Source: Harmothoe impar
Taxonomy: Eukaryota > Annelida > Polychaeta > Phyllodocida > Polynoidae
Direction of reading: 5' to 3'
Assembly (NCBI GenBank): GCA_947462335.1
Contig: OX381717.1
Location: 20,327,166 to 20,391,165 of the forward strand
Length of the DNA stretch: 64,000 nucleotides
The notes under the pieces were generated by a model that saw only the letters and a program-made list of their open reading frames with translations, made no database searches and was not told the origin of the DNA. Every line of letters starts with the position of its first letter. Within the stretch, counting starts at the first letter, position 1. The translations under genes and the position numbers were made by a program. This document shows positions 10,194-21,473 of the stretch, piece by piece.

Positions 10194-12662
10194 ATGGCGG
10201 CCCCTCTCCTCTCTCTGCTCTTTGTCTGCATCCTCAGCATCAACCCCGGAACAGCACAAGAAGAGGTAAGACTTATTAATATAGAAATATAAAAAATCTC
10301 ATTTATTTTAAAATCATCTAAATTGTAGATTGATCCCAAAAATTTGAGCCAGGTTGTAAAGTTTAAATTAGGGTCACGTTTGTGATTTTCTACAGGAATG
10401 TAGGTGACACCCATAAGCCATGTTGTACTCAATAAATGTCTAAAGCTACAGGGAACCTACTACACCTATTGCCTACATTGTGTATTCCAATTGTCTGATT
10501 TGTTATAACTAAGACATGCTCTAATTTGTGCTCTTTTTTCTAGACCTATATACCAGACTTCAGGCCAAGTGCAACTTCTCCCAACAGCCGTATACACAAA
10601 GGTAACTATTCAACTGTTCACAAAGTGTCATGTTTCTCATTGGTTTGTTTGCATTGAGCAGTTCACATGAGGGTGGTTGGGAACATGAAGAGTTGTCAAT
10701 GTTTAGTCTCTTTGACCTTTTACATACCTCACTGCCCATTTGTAATGCAAATGATGAATAGCAATTTGATAACTTAAAAAAAAAAACTTACCGGTGTTTT
10801 CTAAACCAAGCCTCAAACTTCTATCAGTTCTTCGTTCATAAGTACCTATGTTTTGATATTGAATGCTTGAATTTAATCAGTACAACATGCACCTAGTAAG
10901 TATTTGCAGATGTATACAGGCATCGATAATGTTAAGGACTTTTGTTAAGAGTGTCACCAATTTACAGTGTCCTGTTTCCCTCAGTGCACACAGACTGTCA
11001 GGCAGCGTATGATGACGGCTGGCGGCAGTCAGGTCTCTACACCATCTCTCCTCACGGTGCTAAGCAGATAGACGTGTTGTGTGAGCAGACCTTGAACGGC
11101 GGTTGGACAGTAAGCAATTCCTGTGAAATGCTAAGAAAAGAGAGTGGGATGTCTATTGTGATGTGTTCTGATTTGATTCATAGTTTAATTGGCCAGCTGT
11201 TTCAGTATTTTTCAAAGGGCATCACTATATAGCTAAAAAAAATTGAAGGTTGAACGAAGCTATTAGACACCATATGTTTTAATTTGGTACAACATTATAT
11301 TCTAACATGTTTTTTATTCATGTTTGTCATTATTTAGAATTACCAATAAAATGTTTTTCTGATGTACAAAAATATGAAATGGGTCAATAGTACCATTACA
11401 CATTCCTTTTATCTTTTCATTAACTATGGTGGTCCACTTTGAGTTAATTCTGAATGTTTGGTTTTCCAGGTATTTCAGAAACGAGTTGATGGACAGGAAG
11501 ATTTCTATCTCACCTGGCGTGGCTACCAGATTGGCTTTGGTGACCTCCGAAAGGAGTTCTGGATAGGATTGGACAACCTGCACTACCTGACATCCCACAA
11601 TGACAAAATGCTAAAGGTGGAACTCCAGGACGGTAATCTCACAGCCTATGCAGACTATTCCTCCTTCATGTTGGAGAGTGTGGATACTAATTATGTTCTC
11701 CGTGTGAGCGGCTTCTCTGACACCGATGGTGCAGGTGAGTAAAGAATACAAACTAAACTACACATGCAAAGGGTGCATAATGCGGGCTAAATTATTGTTT
11801 TGTCATTCATTTGATTTTATATGAAAGGGCAGTTAGGCTTATATTAGCCTGTTTTTAATCAGTTTCAGCTTTATGAGGTATTATGGTAATACCATAATAT
11901 CAAACTTTACCTAGGACATAATGCAACATATATGCCGACTTCTGATATTCAGAAAAATAAACGGGACCTGTGCCCATTAAAATGGTGACATAGTGCCATT
12001 TGTCAGCATTATGCATCAATGCGACCCAGCCATGGCTGATCTAGTGTATCATGCTCACCCATTGGATTGTATCAACCCTCTACAGTTGGCATGATGCATG
12101 AAAGTAAAGCCTTTGTGAGTTACACACCAGCGCTGTATTCATGTATATTGACAACAAAGGATGTAATGTATGCATCATCACTACTAAGCACATCAATACC
12201 AGATAACAACATATTACATTAAGTGTACTCATGTCCATATTTTTCTTTATCTGTATAATAGAACATTAATTCCAATTAAAATATACAGGAATAATTGAAT
12301 TAAAATTCATTTGAATCACTTTTGTTCCCTGGGTAATGTGTGCCAGACTCAGATTATGGCACTTATATTCATACAGAATTGGGCATTTAATAATGACTCT
12401 GTGTAAATGTGATGTTTCAGGAGATTCCCTGTTGTACCACAATGGCAGCCCCTTTACCACCAAGGACATGGACAATGACGCCAACGTTGGTAACTGTGCA
12501 CAGCTGTTCTCAGGTGCCTGGTGGTACGCCAGCGGCTGCCACATGTCCAACCTTAACGGGTTATACGGCTCTGACATTCGTGGTCAAGGAATAAACTGGA
12601 AGACCTGGAGGGGCTTCTCCACCTCCCTGTCAGGCACCAGGATGATGATAAAGAGGAAATAA
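10194..12662 (+). CDS. Secreted fibrinogen C-terminal-domain (FReD) protein, five coding exons
   Basis: Coding exons are 10194-10265, 10544-10601, 10985-11109, 11470-11734 and 12421-12662, all with GT..AG boundaries and compatible phases (0, 1, 0, 1), giving 253 residues. Residues 1-21 are a signal peptide (MAAPLLSLLF..NPGTA). Residues 25-44 are a short linker, and about 46-253 form one fibrinogen C-terminal globe of normal length. Visible hallmarks are C48-C76 and C199-C213 as disulphide pairs, GFGDLRKEFWIGLDN, the calcium loop D189/D191/D193 (KDMDND), WWY and CHMSNLNG. Such domains in ficolins, tenascins, angiopoietins and invertebrate lectins bind acetylated sugars or protein ligands outside the cell. 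There is no collagen, EGF or long coiled coil, so it is a minimal FReD protein; a lectin role is plausible but not shown. The start is chosen for Kozak context and signal peptide. Confidence 0.93.
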
Positions 12663-12689
12663 ACACCTGATATAAACGATGTTTACTTC

Positions 12690-13840
12690 AGAGAATTGAT
12701 CAATTCATAATGCAGCTCTATCATCGGTCCCCTCATGTGTCATGGTCAGACCCCAATACAGAGTTGTGATGTCACTTCAGAATCTCCACAGCACACACAC
12801 TGGTGATATCTCATTTGTATGGCATGACAAGAGAGCCATCGACAGTTGGTGGCTGTCTCCTGTATTACAAGAAAAAACACATCTCAATCAACTTAACTTA
12901 ATGATCAGATGGTGATTTATTTCCAGAGATGCAATAAGAACACCTTGAAGCCACATAATCAACCTCTGAATCACTAAATATATTTATATATGAAAACAGT
13001 CTTTAAGGCAAAAAGTATTCCCACTTTGATCCTCCAGCCTAATGGCTTGTTGTGTTTGAACTAGATGGCCTGTTGGACTGTCTCATGAATTAGAAAAATT
13101 GCTGGGAGTGATGCATCTCATTCGGTGAATGTCAGAGCAGGTCCACTTACGTTAATAACTTAAGAAACGTGACAGGAATATTACTTCAGGTAACATCACA
13201 TTCCCTCAAAGGGCTTGATGCACCTGATGTTACTCAGAAATGGCAATAATTTCCTTCAAGAATTGCCAATAGATTTATATAAAATGAGTTTGAAAGATAT
13301 GACCTAAATTAATTTCTTAATTATTATTTGTCAAAACCTAGGCCATGATAAATGCCATATTAAATATTCTGGTGATACAATTCATACCCGATACTCTTAC
13401 AAAAAATAGACGGATATTTGACAAATTTACATGTAAGGCTTAGACATGCTTCTCTATTTAAAATTCAAATATTGTTCAACAGTTAGCCATTGATGTGTTT
13501 TGCTAACATGATAAAGAAACTTATGAGGATGTCCTTGAACATTCAGTGTTAAGAGTGAATTATGGTGTTTTATTATTATCAATGCAATGCATAAATCATC
13601 GGAAATATTTGAGATACCATCATCAGTATTATGGGGTGTGTAAAAGTACCCTACATTATCCACACCAGCTTTGTAATGGTCTCAACATGCACCAACAGTG
13701 TGGCTTCTTCACACACTACTTGGGGACTTCAGTCATGCCGCAAGAATGACAGATGAACATGACATGATCGAGCATATCAGTAAAGATTTCCAGCTGAATA
13801 AAAGTCCTTTTCATCTCTCACAAGCATTGATTTAGCTGAA
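12690..13840 (-). repeat. Inverted copy of the 37-45 / 49-56 kb duplication, part 1
   Basis: Read as reverse complement, this segment matches the right ends of the two direct copies. Shared words include GATAGAGCTGCAT, ACACATGAGGGGAC, GTGTGTGCTG, GGCTTGATGCAC and CTTGGGGA..TGACAGATGAACAT (13715-13760 against 55075-55165). The match begins about 30 bp after the fibrinogen stop codon, so only the gene's 3' flank is shared. Divergence is substantial, with many indels. Confidence 0.78.
13797..13802 (+). terminator. Candidate AATAAA poly(A) signal
   Basis: AATAAA in CAGCTGAATAAAAGTCC lies about 1.1 kb after the fibrinogen-gene stop codon. It is a canonical signal on the correct strand, but the 3' UTR length is unverified and nearer variant signals could be used instead. 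Confidence 0.35.
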
Positions 13841-16800
13841 ATGTTTTGCGCAGGTGTTGGGTGGAATTTGTTGTGAAAGCATGAATTAGTCATGTTGTTC
13901 TAAATGGAACAAAATATGATTTGCCAATCCCACAATGAACCTCAATTTGCTATGAATGGCATGTGCCTATACACCACATAGTTATCCCAAACTTGAAGAG
14001 AAATTAGTCAACAGCATTTGCCAATAATAATTATACTAAATGCAACAGGACCTATTTCTTTGACTTCTTTGAATCTGTTCTCCGTGCAATGCAATATGGG
14101 TGGCAGGAAATGGCTCTTGAGATAATGAGCCTTTCTAGGTAGGTTTAGTTCCCTGACTTCGCATTAACTTATATGTTGGACTTAGGACAGGTGGCAGAAC
14201 CATGTATTTTATCTCTGTATTGTGCACCAGCCTCTTAATGGCCGATCATTTATTAGAACTAGGAGCAGCTTCTTCGTTGGTAATTGGGGAAGTTGGCCCA
14301 AGGAGAAAACGGACCCAGAAAAACAGCTCCTTAGTCAGTTGATACCTGAGGTATAAAGTACCATGTCATGAAAGAAGGGAACAGGGAACAGACGGGTGTG
14401 GGGGCAAAATCTGCATTTCACATTCTAGTACTTTCATCATAACCCTTCCTCTACCATATTTACTGTTCAGTACCAATCACACATTTCTGCGAGTTCATTG
14501 ACTCTTTATAGGTACGTTTTGACCCTCTGTGTTTGCCAAGTGTCAAATAACATTGTGTTTGGCATGGAAAATGGGTTTATTTAGTTTTGTAATGCTGAAA
14601 ATGGTGGTAACAACTTTCTAGTCTATTCTGATGCTTTGTGGCCCAAATATCAGTTGCCATGTCTGCATATAGGCTCTAATATATTGCTTGTTTTATCTGG
14701 TTTTGGCAGAAGTGTCTTTGTGTGGAACATGGTAAAGGAAGAGTTAAGATTGTGTAGAATATGGTTTTCATATAAAAAATATGTAGGGTATTCTTCTCTT
14801 GTGGACTGATCTCTCCATTATTCTTTGGGTCGTGGGAAATGTTTTCCAACCCTTAGAGGATGCCTTGAGTGAGGACATCCTATACCTAGAATTATAAACC
14901 TATACACATCTTACTTCTTAGGGACAGAAATATATCAACATTGAAATAATTATGTTTTACGTTGAAACTTTGAATAGAAATCCTTTTGCTTAGACATAGA
15001 CAATTTATTTATTAGTTAGGACATTTATTAATATGAGTCTGGTACTCATGAATAAGTCACTGTATGTGAACATATTATACCATACATCAACATTGATGGA
15101 CACTGATTACATTGTGTAGAGTAACACTTGTAACTGTATACAGAGCAAATCAACTGCACATGTATCAGATGTCCTGATAATCTGGTAATACTAGTTGACG
15201 GGCAATAATACCATTTGACCATAACTATACTTATATGCATGTGCACCCCTAAAGTGCAATTTGAGGATAACACCTGTAGCAATATAGTTCCTATCCTACT
15301 TTATTTGTGGTACAAAACATTACATATCTACGAGCTTTTATAATGTTTGTATTTGTGTACCAAAAGGGTTAGCATGTGATAATCGGATACATAGATCCGA
15401 AAAAAGGATTTTTACTGCTTTATCATTTCTCCCAATTGTAACAGAAGACCCTCATGTACTATAGTCACCCTACAACCTGTGCCTATGGCTAACACGTAAA
15501 CATCTTCAGCTCGAATCCCAATGGCGTATATAATCCTGAAAAAGGACATGGAAGGCTCACTATTGATTATTATTTTATATAGTATCTTAACCCTAGCAAT
15601 GTGCTCTGTACTCATACAAACCCCCGAGTGAAGGGTGTGTTCTCCAAAGACATCAGCATACTCCTGCCAATATAGCAATACGTGTGAATAAAATTGACTG
15701 GTCAGTTCATTCATATTGCCCTACCTATGTGCCCCTACAAGTCTTTCATTGCTTACAGTGGTATTGGCAGTAAATAATGTTACACAATATTGTTTCACTT
15801 GATAAGGAACAGAAGGATTGGCTGTATTATACCATTTAAATCACAGATGATGATAAGATTACACAGGACCATAGATGAGACTGGGAATCATATCAGTGCT
15901 CTACAAGCTATGAGACAGAAAGACTATTCTTTCAACATTAACTAGTCATAAAATTAATGTTGTCATTCTTATGGAGGAAGATTCATAGATGTAATGATAT
16001 GAGTATGATCTCTTTCAAATAATATCTACATGCACAGTTCCATTGACATAAGCTACATGATTATTTCTTCAAATGTCAATAAGGGAGAGATTTAAGTTTA
16101 ATGCGGCACTTTTCATGCATTTCAAAATAGATATATTGATTATAAGTTGGGGTTGGTAGAATAGATAACAAAGTAAGCTAGATTAATGCCATAACCCAAA
16201 ACACATTTCCCAGAGGAAAGATACAGAATGGAGCATTACACGTTTAAAAGTAAAACACTGCCAGCAGCAGACAGCCAAATCAAGATCCCAGACGCCACTA
16301 TATTGACCTGTTGTTGACCTATGTTGGCCTGACCAGACAAGCTAAACCAGGTTACTGGTTAGACTGACCATAGTAGTGACAATGAGAGACTATGTTGCCA
16401 GGACCAATGGGAAAAACTTGCCTTGATTTTATTTAGAAAAAAGATGCAATAGACCTGTCAAGATTTTGTAACTAGGTTTGTTGACAGAGATAACAAATCA
16501 TAAAATATTAACAGGAATTACAGTTTTAAGCTCTGGATTTGAAAGAAGGAAAACAAATACATTTGAATTGATATTTTAGTTGAGCCAGATTCATTTTGCT
16601 TATTCTTTGTTAGGAGAAGCACTACTTACATTTTGCTCTTCTAGTTGATACAAGCAGCTTCGATGATGCAGCAGAACAATGTAAAAATAACTTTTGGGGG
16701 ATGTTAGAAGAGCCCCCACAGATAGTAGGACAGGGATGTAAAATGTTAGAACCTGAGTTCCTGCATTGTGAAGTGTATGTTGTTCATCAAAGTGCATGTC

Positions 16801-16877
16801 TATCTACTTTTAGAATAAATGTTCATCATTATTCTGAATGGAGGTAGAAAATCTGATCACGAAACTCATCACATCAT
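13841..16877. other. No gene recognised
   Basis: About 3 kb of AT-rich sequence. It probably continues the inverted duplication copy, but by eye the match to the 41-43 kb region could not be followed securely. A 100-codon minus-strand frame at 15412-15714 has no recognisable domain or support. No RNA gene, LTR or TIR element was recognised. Confidence 0.45.
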
Positions 16878-16903
16878 TTAACCCTATAGGGACGCCATGA
16901 TAC
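16878..16903. mobile_element. Left piece of a family 1 MITE split by the gypsy insertion
   Basis: TTAACCCTATAGGGACGCCATGATAC is the left terminus of a family 1 MITE, cut immediately before the LTR at 16904. The other part resumes at 28301 with ATACCTTATTGCATTATGCC, so the shared ATAC is the gypsy target duplication. Confidence 0.75.
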
Positions 16904-17448
16904 TGTAGTTGGTCTCTTACTACGTTTGTAACACTTGAGTACAAAAACCAGACAAGGTAAATTAGACTTTAATATACGGCGACTTTATTATAAAGGAAAC
17001 TCTTGTGTATTATAGTACAAGTATAACCAGCGGATATACAAGATCAAAAACAGATATATAATACAGTGGGCAACCCTATAGCATAGAGTTAAGCCCGTGA
17101 GCACAGGGTGGTCATGTCACGACAGTCCCAAACCTGACTGACTTCAAATGGGGAAGCAGCCGTCTTATATACAGCGCTGCGTAGGCCACGTGACCGTACT
17201 AGCAGCGCCACCTGTTAGGTTTAGTTATGTAAAATGATTATGTAACAACTACCGACGGTAACCGAAGGTGGTACCGGTACACTACCGTATATAACCGAAC
17301 CAGAGGAGTCGGTGTATGTAACGAACCGACGACACTAGTTAGATGAATAAAACAGTTATTTTACACAATAGAACCGTGTTGTTTTACATCATACAACATA
17401 CAATAGATATACAACGATAACAGTTAGACTTATAGTCAACCCGTTACA
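16904..17448 (-). repeat. 3' LTR
   Basis: On the minus strand the LTR begins TGTAACGGGTTGAC and ends at CTACA. A TATATAAG promoter box lies at 17164-17171 and AATAAA at 16984-16989, both in element orientation, about 175 bp apart, which defines the likely U3/R limits. The repeat contains one ACCGACGGT word at 17251-17259. Confidence 0.95.
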
Positions 17449-17461
17449 CTACCCCCCTCAA
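17449..17461 (-). other. Polypurine tract
   Basis: On the minus strand TTGAGGGGGGTAG abuts the start of the 3' LTR. It is in the position and of the composition expected for the plus-strand priming site. Confidence 0.75.
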
Positions 17462-18378
17462 GAATGTAGGAAGGGCTGGTTTTATAATAATAATACCTCT
17501 TGGATACATTATACACCACGTATATCTATTTATCAACAAGTAACATTTCTACTCATAGTAAAAACAGGCATACATACATGAACATACAAGTTAACATGTA
17601 CATAACAGTTTATATCAACAGTATAGTCTTTGGTATCAAACCACAGTCCCGTAGGCACATGATATAAAACTGTCCAACTGATAGTCCTAGACTAGTATCA
17701 GTTAGTACTCAAGGCACCAATAACCATCTTGGAAACTCAACACATCACCTACTACATTCAGCAATGGTGCGAATCCGTGTGGAGTTAGTGTCCTTATATA
17801 TAAATAATAGAACTATAATAGTTCTCACTTCCTTTGGCGAAGAAAAGTTTTATAGATGGAACTATAGTAGTTCCCACTTCCTTTGGCGTAGAAAAGCTTA
17901 TATATAAAAATCTATAATAGCGTATCCTAAATAAGGTGGGATAGATTGTCATCCTTATTGGGTCGGTACTCCAGTACCTAGCAGTTTATGGTGGTAGAGA
18001 TGGATAGAGTCCAGCACCCGTATAGTGCTTCCATCTCTTGTGAAATATAAATATAAAAAGGTAGGTCCGTGCCTCCCTATAAATAAGTATCACAGGAGGG
18101 AGATCCACATAATAGTTTATAGGTCACAATAATATATAGTGACCACAGGATCAGAAGCCCTGTACAGTAGTAGAGAACCGACGGTTGTGGCTTAGGTGTA
18201 AACCACTGTTGAAGACATCAAGCTGCTTCCGGTTTGGTGGCACTAGAGACTCGGTTAAGTCACGACAGCACCGTCGGTCTGCTTCGGTTGTCCAGGGGCG
18301 TTTTTGCTGCGTCGTGGTTTAGTTTTACCTCCGAGGGGCGGAACAGTGCACCCCAGAGGGCCTGACAGGGGACCATCC
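17462..18378. other. Non-coding tract between ORF3 and the 3' LTR
   Basis: No open frame of note. It holds a two-copy 49-bp tandem repeat (units begin AACTATAATAG at 17811 and AACTATAGTAG at 17860, each followed by CACTTCCTTTGGCG) and two ACCG(A/T)CGGT words at 18177 and 18270. This would be the 3' untranslated region of ORF3. Confidence 0.6.
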
Positions 18379-20790
18379 TTAGGTGTCCATAGGGACACCA
18401 CCAGATGGCTTTTCCTCCCCATCAGGACTCCCTCCAGGAGGGGCCTCCGTGGCGCAAACCACAGTAGCCTCCACCTGGAGAGGAAGGGGTCCACCTGTCA
18501 CTTCCGAGGATGTACTCGGCACAACAGTAGGCTCCCCTCCGCTGACCACCTGGGTAGAGTGTGCCATGAACGAGAAAGGCATCTCATACCTGGGTGGGTG
18601 TACTGACAGTACTGGGGTCACTGGAGGGGCAGGCCTTACGGCAAGCCCCATCCTAGACTTGAGATCTGGAAAACCAGTTCTCTCCCACTCGGTCAGTTTC
18701 AGCCCGAATTGCCGGAAGAACTTGGCGTCGCAAGTTGTCAACCTTGATTCGAGCTGCTCGATCGTAGCCCTCCAGAGGGCATGATCTTGCTCCAGACTGG
18801 CCTCACGCTCGGCAAGGATTCTGGTTCTTTCAGCGAGCCAAGCTTCTCCCTCTCGGATAGCCTGTGCTCTGAGCAACTTGTACTGCTCAAAGTAGGACTT
18901 TTCCAAGAAAGAGACCTGAAACTGGAGTAGCTTACTTGCATTTTCAGCCATCTTTTCTCTGTAACGCTCAAATCCGGGGACTAGAGTGTCAGAGAATCCA
19001 GTGTCGAAGGCAGGCCTGTCTCCGGGCAACACAGGTAACCCTGCTAGCCCATCGTCAACAGCCCTGTGCTCAGGCTCTGGAGTCACCTCTTCATCCCTTA
19101 CGGGGTCAGAGGTTGCTCCGTGCTGTGGTGGAGCAGTCGGCTGGGCTGACGCCCCATCCGGCTGTTGTGCCTCTACCTGATCATCATCAATGCCAGGTGA
19201 GGAACCCTCCTGTGCAGCGAAAGCTTTCTTTTGCTTTTGACTCCACTTGTACTGCTTGACATAGTCAGCAGCAACTTGACTCGCCTGCTCGTCACCCAAT
19301 GAGTTCTGAACAATAGCCAAAGCATCACCCAGTTTCTGTCTTTCCTGCCGGGGCAGTTGGTCAGCAACAGGGGGCAATGCAACAGAAGAGACCAAAACGG
19401 TACCGACGGTTTGACTAGTGTCGACCTCAGATGTGACCGTGGCTGTGGCGGCTCGTTTCTTCGCAGGTTCACTGCGAGAACGATCACGCCCGTCTTTGGC
19501 CTCATCCTTGGATAACTGGCGGCCCCTTTTTAGATCTTTCTTAGGGGGGGTACCCTTTCTCATAGTGGCCATCGGAATTTCCGTGTCCGGCCCGAGATCG
19601 GTTTGTTCGCACTTGGCGCCCTTACACAATCTCTGCCAGTCAGGTTCCGTGAGGTAATTCCACTGTTTAAGCCGGTTAGTGCGCCACTTAAAGTGTAGAT
19701 TACCTACACGTTTTCGGGCTCCCCAGACCTTCAGTGCCGCCTCAACTGCACGACTAATACAGCGCTTGTGAATGCCCTTATTGTCACACAGATGCCTTAC
19801 CGAATCTGCCCTCCGTTGGCAACGGAACAGCTCGCCGTCAGTGTACTCGGGGCAGGAGGTCTACGAACTCCCGCGCACGCAGTACAAGTAGGGTCGCACA
19901 TTCATGTGCTTCTCTACGAGATGATGGGCAAACTTAAGCAAGTCTGGCCACCGTTTTGCTGCAGTAGCTGTCCCTTTCAGGCGCTGGCAACGAACATACG
20001 GACAGGGATCCCCTGGCACGTATTTCTTCCAAGCATATCTCAACTTGGTGCGGCATGACTTATTGATGTTTGGTTTATGCCCATCCAACACTGCCCTGAT
20101 GTACACTAGGTTCCAGTCAATGGGATGGGAATCACCAGACAACCAGTCTTCGTCATCTGAACCTTCTGTCGTGTGAGACGGCGGAAGAGCCATTTTGCCA
20201 TTTTCCTGAACTAGGTCAGAAAGGCTCAGGTTCCTCCGCTCATCATCACTGAGACTGAGGTTCAAACGAACATGCGCTGCCTTAGCACGGAGACGTCGAT
20301 TGGCCCTGCTTTCTGCGACTGACCAGCCCTCGGCTTCTGCCGCGGCTATTCTATCAGCAATAAGCTTGAGCCTATCAGCCTCTGACAGTACGATCTCTTC
20401 AGTAGCTGGGGTTTCAGGGGAAGATACAATCCTCCTCTTATGCCTTCGCTTCCGTTTGGTCTTGACTCGAACCGTCGACCCGTCAGATGATTCATCGTCA
20501 GGGCCCGTCGGTTCCTTAGCCTTGGCACCGTCGGGTTTCGGAGAAGATCCCCCAGCAGGGTTCTCCTCCTGGATGGCACCCACAGAACCACCCAGACCAG
20601 GTTCCGTCTTCGGAACAACATGGCCAGACCCCTCAGGGTTAGGCTCTGCTGCTACCGAAGCTGAGCCTGAACCGACGGTTGGAGCACCGGAGGTGTCCAT
20701 GTCAGTGTCAGACTCGAGTACCCGGTCTTCCCCGTCGGAGACTACAGCCTCCTCCGGGGCCGAGCATTTGGTGTCTACTCGGGCTGCCAT
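18379..20790 (-). pseudogene. ORF3: extra retrotransposon gene of unknown function, one in-frame TAG
   Basis: An ATG at 20790 opens 309 codons to a TAG at 19861-19863. The same frame then continues without a stop to TAA at 18379, about 803 codons in total. Part one has an acidic Ser/Pro-rich N-terminus, a basic cluster (KTKRKRRHKRR, about residues 110-120) that could be a nuclear signal, and a Cys/His group C263, C268, H289/H290, H295. Beyond the TAG a second group follows (C313, C324, H333, H341, with C304 before the stop), which supports one interrupted protein rather than two genes. The C-terminal half has a charged helix rich in Glu, Arg and Leu (LLRAQAIREGEAWLAERTR), likely coiled coil, then Pro/Thr-rich sequence. 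No signal peptide or transmembrane segment suggests an envelope. I do not recognise the family. It looks GC-richer than flanking host DNA. Confidence 0.7.
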
Positions 20791-20961
20791 ACCGCTAGCT
20801 CAGGCGTAGGTGAACCTTACGGTTCACTCACCCCAAGCTTTTAGTAGGGCAGCAGGTAACCAATAGTGTAGGTACTGCCTGGCAGACCTAGGCACCACTG
20901 ATCAACACGTTACCCTGCGGGCAAACGTGCCGATCTGAAGAAGCCTGGCTGCCTGTGGGGC

Positions 20962-21017
20962 TTATATACCCCACCCGTCCCCCGTGACCCCGCCCCTTGA
21001 CCGGCTTCTCAGCCAAT
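20962..21017 (-). promoter_or_regulatory. Internal Pol II promoter upstream of ORF3
   Basis: On the minus strand, in order, are ATTGG (inverted CCAAT) at 21017-21013, the GC box GGGGCGGGG at 20996-20988, and GGGTATATAAGCCCC with TATATAA at 20968-20962. Spacing is typical of an animal promoter. Initiation near 20935 would give a leader of about 145 nt before the ORF3 ATG at 20790. It lies between the pol stop (21474) and ORF3, so ORF3 may be transcribed independently of the LTR. The motifs are seen; activity is inferred. Confidence 0.6.
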
Positions 21018-21473
21018 CAGAGGTCGCGTCCCAAAGACGCGCCGAGGTGACCTAATTTCCCACGGCTCATTTGGCGCAAGAAATCGATCAGGTGACGACG
21101 GACAGCGCCCTTCCCACGCCGGCATATCCGATGGTGAGAACGTTCACTGTTGTTTACCATTTCGTGGCCAAGCTACAGGAAAACCCGGGCATGGAACACC
21201 GGCGTTAGAGGACATAACATAGCAGCGTGTTTCTAAGCGATATGTGGTCAAAACTAATCCCATACTTAGAATTAATCGGCAAAGCCAGCCACCCGCCCTG
21301 AACACGTGCTTTCCTACCTCCAACGGATAACTACACCGGATAACCCTTCTCTTCTCGTTGTGTTTTGGTGATCGAGTACCGGGCCAATGACCACCGGCCC
21401 AATACGGAAGTGTCCATGGAAATTTAATGAAGCCAGCAGCTAACTGTCGTCAACAAGGTAAGAAAAAAAATGT
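21018..21473. other. Pol-ORF3 intergenic region
   Basis: About 450 bp with no open frame, lying between the pol stop codon and the promoter motifs of ORF3. Nothing else recognised. Confidence 0.5.

Noticed and set aside
15412..15714. 100-codon minus-strand ORF
   Set aside because: No recognisable domain, splice signals or repeat; length is within chance expectation for 64 kb.
18379..20790. ORF3 as a retroviral-type envelope
   Set aside because: No signal peptide, no transmembrane segment, no furin-like site or fusion-peptide-like stretch; charged, nuclear-type composition instead.
18304..20809. Long plus-strand ORFs at 18304, 18383 and 20300
   Set aside because: Antisense shadows of the GC-rich ORF3; no start context, domains or promoter.
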